This document shows, one piece after another, positions 54,781-64,000 of a stretch of DNA of 64,000 nt. The notes under the pieces are model-generated. The model was not told the origin of the DNA. It saw only the letters and a list, made by a program, of their open reading frames with translations, and made no database searches. The translations under genes were made by a program, and so were the position numbers. The number at the start of each line of letters is the position of its first letter. Within the stretch, counting starts at the first letter, position 1. The stretch is from Thereva unica (taxonomy: Eukaryota; Arthropoda; Insecta; Diptera; Therevidae), in contig OX465281.1 in the NCBI GenBank assembly GCA_949987705.1, positions 222,613,978 to 222,677,977 on the forward strand, read 5' to 3'.

Positions 54781-56657
54781 GCTTTGTGGAAGATCATTAC
54801 CTGTGGTGATTTTAATATTGATGCTTTAAAACCAAGTACCTCAATGAGCAATTTTAATTATCTTTGCCAACTGCTTAATTTGGGAATCGTCAATAGCTTA
54901 CCTACGTACTTTAATGCAATGGTTCCATCACAATTGGATTATTTTCTGGTTGATGACATTCAGAAAATCTTGTTTCATAACCAAATTAGCCCACCTAGTA
55001 ATTTTGATAATGACTTTTCTATTTTTGGCCTATAAAATACACCTTCGGCCTGTTTCTCAGTTCCAGACGATTTCATTTCGTGACTTCAAACGCATCAATT
55101 TGCAGCAACTAGAGTTTGCGTGTCGAGAGTTATCTTGGGATCCTGTTTACTCAAGCTATAATATAAATGAAAAACTTCAAGCGTTTTATGACTCTATTAG
55201 ACCTTTATATGAAATGTTTGTTCCTATAAGGTTAATAAGGGTTTATCCACGACGGTGTCCTTGGTTCACGCGTGAAGTGCATATTTCAATAGCTGAAAGA
55301 GACTTCTGGTATCATCGGTATAAAAAAACGCGTAATGAGGATGTGCGCAGGTTGTACAAACGTGCACGCAATAGGACAGTATCGTTAATTCGTTCAGCTA
55401 AACGCTCCTATTTTAGTAACCTGCTGGATACAAGTTTGCCTCCCAAGAGGCTATGGAGTAATCTCCGTAATCTTGGAGCTGTTAGTCAAAATTACCTAAA
55501 AGCAGAGTTAGATCCTGATGTCCTGAATACATTCTTTTCTTCCACCTCCGACGCAGTCTGTAATTTTCCTTCTTTCAACTTAAATTATACTTCTGATGGC
55601 TTTGTATTTCGCTGCATTGGCGAGGATGAACTTCTTTCTACACTATACTCAATAAAATCTGAGGCGGTTGGCTCTGATGATTTTCCACCTAAGTTTTTAA
55701 AAATCAGCGCACCTTTTGTATCAAATGCGCATATCTTCAACTACTGTCTTACGTGTTCCCAATTTCCAACACAATGGAAGCTAGCGTTGGTTGTACCTAT
55801 TCCAAAAACAATTTCCCCTTTGCAACCCTCTGATTTCCGTCCAATTAGTCTTCTATGTTTTTTGTCGAAAGTATTTGAAAAAGTAATTTTTAAGCAACTT
55901 ATTTCGTATATTGAAGAAAACTGTCTTCTTTCTGAATGACAATCTGGCTTTAGAACTGGACATAGTTGTGAAACTGCACTACTAAAAGTCTCTGCTGATA
56001 TCTATGATGCTTTGGACAACCGTAAAGTAACTTTCTTGACTTTACTCGACTTCTCGAAAGCATTTTGATTCGGTTGATCATGTAAAGCTCTTACAGAAAT
56101 TAGGTAGTAATTTCGGTCTTGGTTCTACTGCTGTGAAATTGATTCAAAGCTACTTGTGTGATCGTTCTCAAATAGTTAAAATCCAGGATAAATTTTCCGA
56201 GCCCATACTTCTACGCTGTGGAGTGCCACAAGGCTCTATTTTAGGTCCCTTGCTATTTAGCATTTACATTAATGACCTTCCTCTTGTAATTAAAAGCACA
56301 TCTATACACTTATATGCTGATGATGTGCAAATCTACATAAGTATGCCCATTTGTGTAACTCGTCATTTGGTGATCGTTCTTACTTTGTCCAAGTTGCGCG
56401 TAAATGGAATGCTTTGCCCTGTGGTATTCGGAGTGCGACATCTAGCCGAACTTTCAGCAAGCTTTAAAAGACCACTTTAGTTGATTCTATCTTTCTTTCT
56501 TTTCACTCTTTCTCTTTCTTTCTCTCTTATCTTTTGCTCTCATTCTTTTCTATTTTAGCAATTGTTCAAATATTTTTTATTTCCTCTTTTTTTATATACA
56601 GTTAAGATGTTTAATCTTTGTACTCTACCAATAAATGTTATTATTATTATTATTAAT
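54781..56657 (+). mobile_element. CR1/L2-like LINE, plus strand, with (TTA)n tail
   Basis: 5' truncated inside the endonuclease. It carries the endonuclease end, linker, RT, an internal deletion after the catalytic motif, the conserved C-terminal ending, a 3' untranslated part with polypyrimidine tttctttctctctt, and a tail of (att)n at about 56638-56657. It belongs to the same clade as the 8.5-11.3 kb element but is not the same family. Broken by two frameshifts and one stop. Confidence 0.87.
54784..56480 (+). pseudogene. CR1/L2-like ORF2: endonuclease end, RT, C-terminus
   Basis: Frame 1 (54784-55035) has ITCGDFNIDAL (the G-D-F-N motif) and SQLDYFLVDD. A frameshift near 55030 leads to the 54914-55939 frame with FRDFKRINLQQLEFACRELS, a basic linker, VVPIPKTISPLQPSDFRPIS and LLCFLSKVFEKVI. 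A TGA at 55938 interrupts before QSGFRTGHSCETALLKV and LLDFSKAF. A one-base insertion at about 56065 shifts again to 56133-56480 with CGVPQGSILGPLLFSIYIND and HLYADDVQIY. About 56350 marks a large deletion: the frame passes from YADD straight to the SSFGDRSYFVQVARKWNALP ending. One decayed enzyme in several pieces. Confidence 0.87.
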
Positions 56658-56659
56658 AA

Positions 56660-57500
56660 AAAGGCCAAACAAAAGTGGCCCAAGAATACAACCTTGTGGA
56701 ACTCTAGAGTTAAGTAAAGAATTGGTGAAACTACAGTCGCCGAGTTTAGCTTTTACGAGCGGTTTGTTAAAAAACTATGGAAAAGTTTAAGAGCAGTTGA
56801 AGAAGAAGAGACTTGGGGGGGGGGGGGAATTTTTGCAAGAGCAAAGACTGATTGACGCTATCAAAAGCTTTCAAAAAATCAAGTAGCAACACACAACAAA
56901 TGTGACGTTCATTAAGCGAATTGCGAATATCATTTATGAAGAAGTGAAGAAGAAGTGCAGTCCAAAGTCTAGAAATTAACAAGTCTTTCATCTTCATATG
57001 GTTAATGAGTGAAAGGCGAACAGCTATATGCAAAAGTTCTTCAAATGACGATGTCAGGCTATCAGAGAGAGAATGCAACATTATTATACGCATTTGCACA
57101 CAACTAAACGGCGGAAACTTTATGAGTTTATATGGGGATAAACTTAATGTATTGGTGCATATTTGCTCGTTTGTTTTGATTTATGAAATAAAACAGCTGA
57201 TTCAGTTTTCTTTCCTTTTTTGTTCTGCATACTTTATCGTAAAGAGAGAATCTGGCTTTGTCTCGCTGAATTCACGAAGTATGCGTTGAGTTTTGCTCAG
57301 CAGTGATGTTCATATATGCACGCAAACAACTAACAGGGGGAAAATTTTGTATGAAGATGAAAGACTTGTTATTACTAGACTTTGGTGCAGTCTCGCAGCT
57401 GTGATGTTTGCGGTAGCCAGATTGCCATACATTTATAAATTTGAGTCGTTCACAGTACTCAAGCATTTGTCTGGCTGAAAGCTGGAGGAAGTGGAACTTC
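56660..57500 (-). mobile_element. CR1/L2-like LINE RT fragment, minus strand, split by a MITE
   Basis: From about 57500 downward: RQMLEYCERLKFINV, WQSGYRKHHSCETA, then the MITE, then LLLHFFINDIRNSLNERHIC, VLLLDFLKAFDSVNQSLLLQ and, after a C/G run at about 56815 that shifts the frame, a VPQGCILGPLLFGLFI segment at about 56700. It stops there, abutting the tail of the plus-strand LINE. The two LINEs are in opposite orientation with no spacer. Confidence 0.8.
56962..57386. mobile_element. 425 bp MITE with 6 bp TGCAGT duplication
   Basis: Ends of about 35 bp: ccaaagtctagaaattaaca- and, in complement, ccaaagtctagtaataaca-, then agtctttcatcttcata on both. TGCAGT at 56956-56961 and 57387-57392. Removing the insert and one TGCAGT joins HSCETALLLHFF in the LINE. 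No coding motif. A 6 bp duplication does not match the common superfamilies; class unknown. Confidence 0.82.
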
Positions 57501-59280
57501 GTTTGTGTCGGGTCCAGGGCATTCAGGTTTTGCGCCATTAGGAGCATAGTTATGGCAGTATAGACGCGTCTAAGCCTCGTTACTTCCAGGTTCCGTGATT
57601 ATGTTAGAGATGAAAAATTAATATTTAATAGTATGTTGATATCAACCATCTCCATACCACAGTCACCTTGATGGCTATATTGTAATTCTTAGTAACCCAC
57701 TTTGAAATTTTTTTTATCACGATTATAATATCCCTACCCTACAGCATGAACTTCGACCCTAATAGCTAAAAATGCTTAAACTTATACTACATCACAAGCA
57801 AGTTAACGAATATCATTTACGAATATGCATAAATCATTATTGACTAAAAAATCGTTCGTTGATTCATCAATTAGAAGTCGTAGCTTTGATTGACAAAAAC
57901 ATTCGTGGTTGTTAAGTTCGTTGCTTTTGTTTTAAGATTGGAAGTTTAAAAATTAATTAAAAAATCTCCCAGCCTTGCTAAACCTTCACTGGCTTCATCT
58001 CCTTAACAAGCAATGTCTTCAAGATCTTAATAAAAGCGGAAAACTTTCAATGAAGTTTGCTTGTTAAGCGAATGTCTTAGAGTTAAATATTCCTAAAACT
58101 TTTAATGACATAAAAAAAAAAAATATTGAAGAAATGAAATATGCAAATCCTAAATTCGTGGTAAACCAAACTTTCTCATATCTAAACATCACCCGTCATT
58201 ATTAGGGCATCAATAACAGTTTATGGAAAAAAGGAAAGAAAATATCAAACTAAATCCAATATTCACACAGAGAATACTTTAAGCCACTCGGGATTTAATC
58301 TGATTGCCCAACATGAAAATCCTCAATTCTTATCAGGGATACAACAGAATAACGAATATTCGACATCTCTCCATGCAAAGGAATAAATTTATTTCCACAA
58401 AAAGGAAGGATATCTCTCAATTGGATAAGGAGAATTCTGTTCACACAATTACAGACTTAAGTACTTCAAGTCCACACAGAATACATATAAAAAATGACTG
58501 CCTTATGTCGTGCCATTTTTTTTTGTAGACTATGTGCCAAAAATGTTGCTGAAATCCTTTAATGTCGACATAAATCTCATTTCAATATGACCTCTGTCTG
58601 ATGGGAGATTAGGGGTAGAAGATAAATGAATATTCACTCAGGGCGCAGAAAGAGAAAAACCCTTGGCGAAAAAAAATTGTTTACCATAGGCGGCGAAAGC
58701 AAGTTTCATAAAGTCCTTTGATCTGCTCTAAAATTGCCTTCCAAATTGGACAGCGATGCGGAAGGATAACAAGGACTTCTGGCTGATAAAATGCTATTTT
58801 CCTCGAGTGCGATTAAATTTAAAACTCATTGCTTTCTCGTTTTGTTTTGAGGGTGGACGGGGGATAGCCTGGGTTGAATGAGAAGATCATTGGTTTCGGG
58901 GTGTATATCCTGGTTGTCGCCGCTTTTTTGTCGTTATAAATTGAGAGAATAGCCTGACAGTGGAGAAACATATTACTGTAATAAAATGAAATAACGTTCG
59001 TATGATTTTACTGTCCTCTTGGGATATGATCTGATTTTTTATCCAAAAAATTTCAAGATTTTAATCGACGTCAAAAACTGAATTGGCACTGTGTGATCAT
59101 CAAAAAGGATTGCGGAATATTTCTTGTTTTGATGTTAGTTTTGAGAAACTTTTATTTCTAGTGTATTTAGAGTAAAAACAAGAAAGAAAAGAAGTGGTTT
59201 CTTAAATTATTACTACATACAGTAGGTAGACATCGAAATAAGCGCTTCATTTTAGCTTTTTCAAAAAAAAAAAAAAAAAA
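57501..59280. other. No gene seen
   Basis: AT-rich. Frame 58304-58528 (+) has no motif. Confidence 0.4.
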
Positions 59281-59402
59281 AAACTTTTACAGACTAGAGC
59301 TGCTGTTCGACATTGCACTCTATATGAAGAAAATAGATTGTCAACAGTATAAAGGGCCTTTCCTGAGACTCTAGTCTTTCACATAAAAAAAAAAAAAAAA
59401 AA
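59262..59402. repeat. Dispersed repeat, copy 2, between two poly-A runs
   Basis: 59285-59385 is the reverse complement (diverged) of 19434-19530. It lies between A runs of about 19-20 at 59264-59283 and 59385-59403, which look like tails or slippage at the repeat borders. Confidence 0.65.
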
Positions 59403-59403
59403 A

Positions 59404-60889
59404 CAGAGGCTCTTTTCGTTTGTCTGCCTGTGACCTTCTTTCATATCTGAAAGTACTGTCGCTACAGACTTGGGCCATATCTCAAATTGCAGCTCTTGAT
59501 CAAGAGACCTAAAACTGACTGGAAATTCCAACCGGAAGTATATTTAACGACAAAAGAGATTTGTAATAAAGTATATATAGGGTAGCCAGGATCGACAGCT
59601 TCATAATCAAGTTGATTCGAGGTCACGCTGCTAGAGCGACGGAGAGCTATAATCATCATATTCGGAGAGCGTTCTACCCGAACTCGGAATACCACAAAGC
59701 AACTTGTGAACGCGTTAGCGAATTATTTAGCTGGCGGTTCGAGCGGGACGTCACCGAAACGGATACGTTGCTGTCGGTGCCGCTGGATCTCGAACTCTAT
59801 TCACGATTCGTTCCCATTCTTGCCGGTTTCTGGCGACCACACAGGCGGATTTTCATATATTTGTGGCCAAAACCTCAATAAACGAAGTTAGCCATTACAA
59901 CCACCTGACATAATTTTTTGAATCTGATTGGTTTCTTACATTCAGTTATGGTTCGTTTGATATTTACAATATAACGAATGTTTTCATTACTTTCTGCATA
60001 GGCAAAGTGCCCTCTCTTGAGGATCAATTAATCGCCGGTGAAAATTGAGGTTTTTAAAAACTATAGGGTCGTATGTTAAAAGTCTTCAGTGTAACTTTTA
60101 TCATAGATTGTGAATCTGGGGGTATGTATCTGTGTTATTTTGAATATATTTACATTTTACTAAGTTTAATTATAAGAGCTATAATAAAACTAATTTATAA
60201 GTTAAATTTTCAATTATAATTGATATTATTAGCCTAAAAAGTTGCAAATTCATTAGAATCAGACTACGGCATCAAGTTTATAATAAAGTTGCATATCTTA
60301 ACTTAATATCTGTGTTAATTTTAGTTGCTAATATGTGCTACCCTCCAGCTACTCAAATAATTAATAAAATGAATTCAAAAAAATGAAAAATAGTTTCTTG
60401 TTTTTTAAGCTATACTTCTTTATATTTAGGTACATCTTCTGAGATATTTGTCATTATGACCTCGACAATTAGTAGATATTGCTTACGTACAAAAAGATCC
60501 AGTTGGAGTCTGCTGCACAATGTAATGCTATGGTCAGAGAACAAGATACCGCTTCAAGACAACATTACACACTTTACACTTCAGACAAAGCTTTGGGGCA
60601 AATACCAAAGTCCAACACAATTTAATAAGAAAAACTGCAACTGCAAGATTTAGCGTCTTTATGAAAATATGAACAGAAAGAGATGCTCCCTAGAAAACAT
60701 ATCTACTACTGAATCATCTTAAAAGTATGTTTACAAGAATTGTTATATCATTCATCAGTGATACTGTATCATGTATTGCATGAGGTGATTTCTATACTTC
60801 TAAAAAACCAGCTTGGAACGAGGGAGGAGTGTGAGACGTTGGTCCAGGGCCCAGAACCCTTCTGCGGCATCTCTTGGTCCACCTCCATT
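59404..60889. other. No gene recognised
   Basis: Frames 59612-59881 (+) and 60456-60653 (+) have no motif I can name. The first is fairly GC-rich compared with its surroundings. Confidence 0.35.
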
Positions 60890-61300
60890 TCCCTGATAGA
60901 GGAGTGAATTAAGCGACTAAACCTATCCTATTGGGCTAAAGATCTTATAAAACCGTTTGCTGTAAGAGGCACTATCACTTTAAACAGAGCGGACCTAAGT
61001 CTGCTGGTGGGTTATCTGACTGGCCAAGTAGGACTGTGGTATCACCTCCACAACTAGGACTGTCTCAAGAGACAGAATGCCGACTCTGCATTGCGGCGAG
61101 ACTTCCACACATATTCTTTGTGAATGTCCTGTTGTGATCTGACTCAGTAGAAGAACGTTTATCAGAGTGCTTATGAGCGCTGTTCAAGTCTAGTCTTGAT
61201 CAATTAAAAACCTTCTTGTGTTCGTCTGGAAGGCTGATAGAACTAGTGGGTTACATATACGATAGGCCTTAATTGGCCGCAGTATTCACCATGTGGCGTG
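60890..61300 (+). pseudogene. Jockey/R1-like LINE ORF2 C-terminal scrap
   Basis: In shifting frames: DLSLLVGYLTGQVGLWYHLH (family form L-x-G-[L/F]-L-T-G-H-x-x-L), then a Cys motif (ECRLC, and HI-[L/F]-x-[E/N]-C-P further on) and GRLIELVGYIYDRP-like tail. This is the end of ORF2 after RNase H, with the Cys-His motif. It is a different copy from that at 18.8-19.0 kb. Confidence 0.65.
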
Positions 61301-61644
61301 CCCCCTCATTCCTTAAAAAAAAACCTTGAAACCATTTCTCTGGTTACAAAATATGGATATCAAGGCACATCCGGACAAGCTGAATATACACAGCTATTCC
61401 AAGATGACACAGTTTCAGATTCAAACATTTATTTGATTACTATAGCTCCGATACAGTTGGAAATCGATATCATAGGCGGTTGAGGGAAAACTATTGTTTG
61501 AAAAAATGCGACTGCATCTAGATGTTGTTGATGTTTCTTAACAACAACAACATTATTACTCAAATAGAAACATTAATACCACCAAAAATAAAATACAATG
61601 GTACTGAATTAAATTTGAGACATAGTTTAACTCTGTGTATGATT
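61301..61644. other. No gene seen
   Basis: Only acaacaacaacattatt at about 61540 and short frames; possibly the decayed tail region of the LINE scrap. Confidence 0.4.
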
Positions 61645-61652
61645 GGCGAAAG

Positions 61653-63885
61653 CAGTGGCGTAGCGTGGATTTCTGCCACCCGGGGCGAACCATAAATTTG
61701 CCGCCCCCTAATTTCGAATTGATACTTTTAATCAATGAATCGAAAACCCAACTTGAATTTCAAGTAATTTTATATCCAAGAATTCAAGGCATCATGTAAA
61801 CGCAATGGATCATATGTAACTAATGAATGTTCGGTATAGTGCGCGCCAAAATAAATGGGAATTTTACCCGCAGGCGAGGAAATGACAACTCCACATACAT
61901 TAACATTCCGTGTATGGAAAAAAATCCAAGCGCACATGCATTTTAATTTCCCTTTTGAAACTCGTTTACCGGGGACAACACTCCACCATAGCACCTGACC
62001 AGGACGGACAAGAGTCGCGTAGTGAGACGGATTGAATTGTGATTGAAAATATAAATGAGCGGGTGATTTGGGGTTTTAAACAATCGGAATGACGAGATGC
62101 ACTTTTCTTTTCGAATCTACTTTCGTGGTGAGGATTTTGAGACTTTCACTGGGCATCAAAAAATCGATTTTGAGATTTCCAATTGTTTTGGCGCAGGCTA
62201 TATCCGTGCTTCAAGGTTGGCCTAAATTATAAACTATAACAAACCGAGAGAGCTGGAATCAGTAATTTCTCTCTGTAATTTATTTCAGTCTGTCTTTAGA
62301 TAGAAAGGCTCGTAGACGCATAAGCTTAAGCTTAAACTCTTCCCTGTCCCAATATCTGGAGGTTTCATTTCCCATCATCGTAGCCCAATACTATTACAGG
62401 AGATTTTTACGACAAATGCGGCAGCTGTTGGAGCCCTTCTCAAACTTCAGCATTTACAGCCCGCGTCATAAAAGAAGGAAATCTTAAAATCGCTGTTTCC
62501 ATGCGCATTGAGTGTCTCATACAAGAGAGCAACGTCACACTGTTTGTATAAAAATGAACGAACGAACGAACGAACTTACCCAATTTGGCAATCCGCTGTC
62601 AGCTGCCAATGGACACCTATCGTGTTTCATATGCGCGCTCATTTTCCTTCTTTTATGTCACGGACTCCAATCATAAGGAATACATATATGTTTGCTAGGT
62701 ATTACCCACACAAGTGTTTTGAACCATTTACACAAACATGGATACAAAAAGAAGGTCCATGCATGAGTTATTCTTGTCTTCCATCACAGGCGTACGCTTT
62801 ATTGATAACCCGTCAAATAGGAGAGTTTGGTTGGATAATTTTGATGCATCAACTTTATCATTTTTTGATGGCACTAAAGGAAAATGAAAGAAGACACAAA
62901 CACTCATTGAAAATGAAGGCACGGAATTTTTCTTTCACTTTTTTTGAAATTGCGCCCTGTCCAATTGCGCCCAGTGCAAATACACCAGTTGCACCTATGA
63001 AAGCGCGCCCCTGCTTTTGTCCAATCAGGATTTGCTTCGCGATCTTGCTTTTGTGTTGAGTTTACTTACGCTTTAAGCTCACAAAACTCTCCCGCTAATT
63101 AATTAGGATTAATGCTCTCCGATGATTTTCATTGTAAGCTGCACTTCCTTAACTATTTCCAGCACTAATAATGCTACAAACTGGAATCTCCATAACGAAG
63201 GTCTCTATGTCGTTCTCCAATCCTTTATATTTCGAAGGATAATAGGTGGTCACTGCACTGCATATATTGGTTTCTACGGTAGAGTCTTGCATAACAAAGC
63301 AGTCCACTTAACAGCCTTACTGGACGTAGAAGCCGCTTTCAAAAACTTCAGAACAGAGGCAATCCAGGTGTTTCTCGCCGAAGTAGTGATCTATAATAAG
63401 TACGACTTATTTGAATTACAAATCATGACCTATGGCACCGTGTCAGCCAAGAAAGGAAAGACGACAAAATCAGGCGAACTAAATGAAATTGCATTGGCCA
63501 CACCTTGCAGAAGGCAATGGTAAAACCCACAGAAGGTGCATTTCGTGTAATATATGACAATGGGATCACTTTTTCAATTTTTTTTTTAAATCTTAATTTC
63601 TGAAATTGCGCCCGGTGCAAGTGCACCATTTTCACTTATGAAAGCGCCGTCCTTGCTCTCATACATTTATATGGAATGGTACCTAGCTTCACATCATTTC
63701 ACTTCCCTTCCCATTTAGGTTTGGCCTATAGACACCATCAGCCAGGACATCGTGCTGGATGTGGCAATGGTTAGGGCCTGATGTTACCAGCAGCATCTCT
63801 AGCTCTGTCCAGTTTGGCCGCCGCCCCCAACATCTACGCCGCCCGGGGCAATGGCCCCCTCGGCACCCCCCACGCTACGCCACTG
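61653..63885. mobile_element. hAT element, 2233 bp, 8 bp GGCGAAAG duplication, carrying LINE pieces
   Basis: Inverted ends cagtggcgtagcgtgg and complement (16 bp perfect); perfect 8 bp duplications GGCGAAAG at 61645-61652 and 63886-63893. CAGTGGCGTAGC-type ends followed by gccgccc/cggggcg blocks and an 8 bp duplication indicate hAT. No transposase motif was found. The interior has a repeated aaattgcgccc ... tatgaaagcgc segment (about 62945-63010 and 63600-63650) and two LINE-derived pieces between them (about 63240-63520). Confidence 0.82.
63240..63520 (+). pseudogene. LINE fragments inside the hAT element
   Basis: First piece: VHLTALLDVEAAFKNFRTEA, the F-L-D-[I/V]-E-G-A-F-[N/D] motif of Jockey/R1-type RT with changes. 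Second piece (about 63430-63520): DNA closely like 34980-35070 of the RTE copy 2 (gccaagaaaggaaagacgac; aggcgaactaaatgaaattg; ggccacaccttgcagaaggc), i.e. the RTE C-terminal arm. The two come from different LINEs and are fused in one short open frame (63122-63523). Confidence 0.68.
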
Positions 63886-63893
63886 GGCGAAAG

Positions 63894-64000
63894 AACTATG
63901 CTATAACTGACACTAAATGTTATCACCGATGTTATCTGTGTCATTTGACTTCAAAAATACTTTAATAAGATATCTATTAATATGTCCAAAATACATAATA
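63894..64000. other. Right edge, nothing recognised
   Basis: About 107 bases after the hAT duplication; no motif. Confidence 0.5.

Overview
The window is eukaryotic nuclear DNA: it has spliceosomal introns, is AT-rich, and carries several clades of non-LTR retrotransposon plus many DNA transposons. The mix (Jockey/R1-, CR1/L2- and RTE-type LINEs, Transib, hAT, PIF/Harbinger, piggyBac-like and mariner elements, a tRNA-derived SINE) fits an insect, most likely a repeat-rich fly. That placement is inference; no marker gene settles it.

Only one host gene is visible. It lies on the minus strand and encodes part of an F-BAR domain. Four exons (44358-44250, 44131-44026, 4751-4635, 4553-4308) have consensus splice sites, agree in phase and read through as 192 residues without a stop. 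The second and third are separated by a 39.3 kb intron, so almost everything from 4.75 to 44.0 kb is intronic transposon debris. The N-terminus lies beyond the right edge, or in exons I could not see; the rest of the protein lies beyond the left edge.

Layout: 0.47-1.74 kb foldback repeat; 1.9-2.4 kb mariner deletion derivative; 3.3-3.6 kb LINE 3' scrap; 4.3-4.75 kb host exons; 6.36-7.17 kb tandem array; 7.8-8.2 kb MITE; 8.5-11.3 kb CR1/L2-like LINE (minus) with a nested MITE; 12.2-12.7 kb piggyBac-like MITE; 14.25-14.83 kb minisatellite; 17.2-19.1 kb Jockey/R1-like LINE split by a solo LTR; 19.6-20.9 kb SINE and two MITEs; 21.8-23.2 kb foldback element; 24.8-28.2 kb RTE LINE (minus) split by a TTAA-flanked MITE; 29.1-32.5 kb PIF/Harbinger-derived giant palindrome; 33.8-35.3 kb second copy of the same RTE family (plus); 37.44-37.64 kb assembly gap next to (AT)n; 38.05-39.4 kb LINE (minus); 39.5-42.5 kb another RTE LINE (plus); 44.0-44.4 kb host exons; 45.9-47.1 kb Transib element inside an RTE fragment; 47.9-48.7 kb RTE fragment (minus); 51.6-54.1 kb Harbinger-like element holding a hAT-like compound; 54.8-57.5 kb two CR1/L2-like LINEs, one split by a MITE; 60.9-61.3 kb LINE C-terminal scrap; 61.7-63.9 kb hAT element carrying LINE pieces.

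No new multi-gene system is present. The notable content is nested insertions: removing the insert and one target-site copy restores the host element's reading frame in five cases, which fixes element borders and relative ages from one sequence. The best single items are a Transib element whose ends resemble V(D)J recombination signals, and a 3.34 kb Harbinger-derived palindrome that could form a long hairpin RNA. All transposon genes seen are broken.
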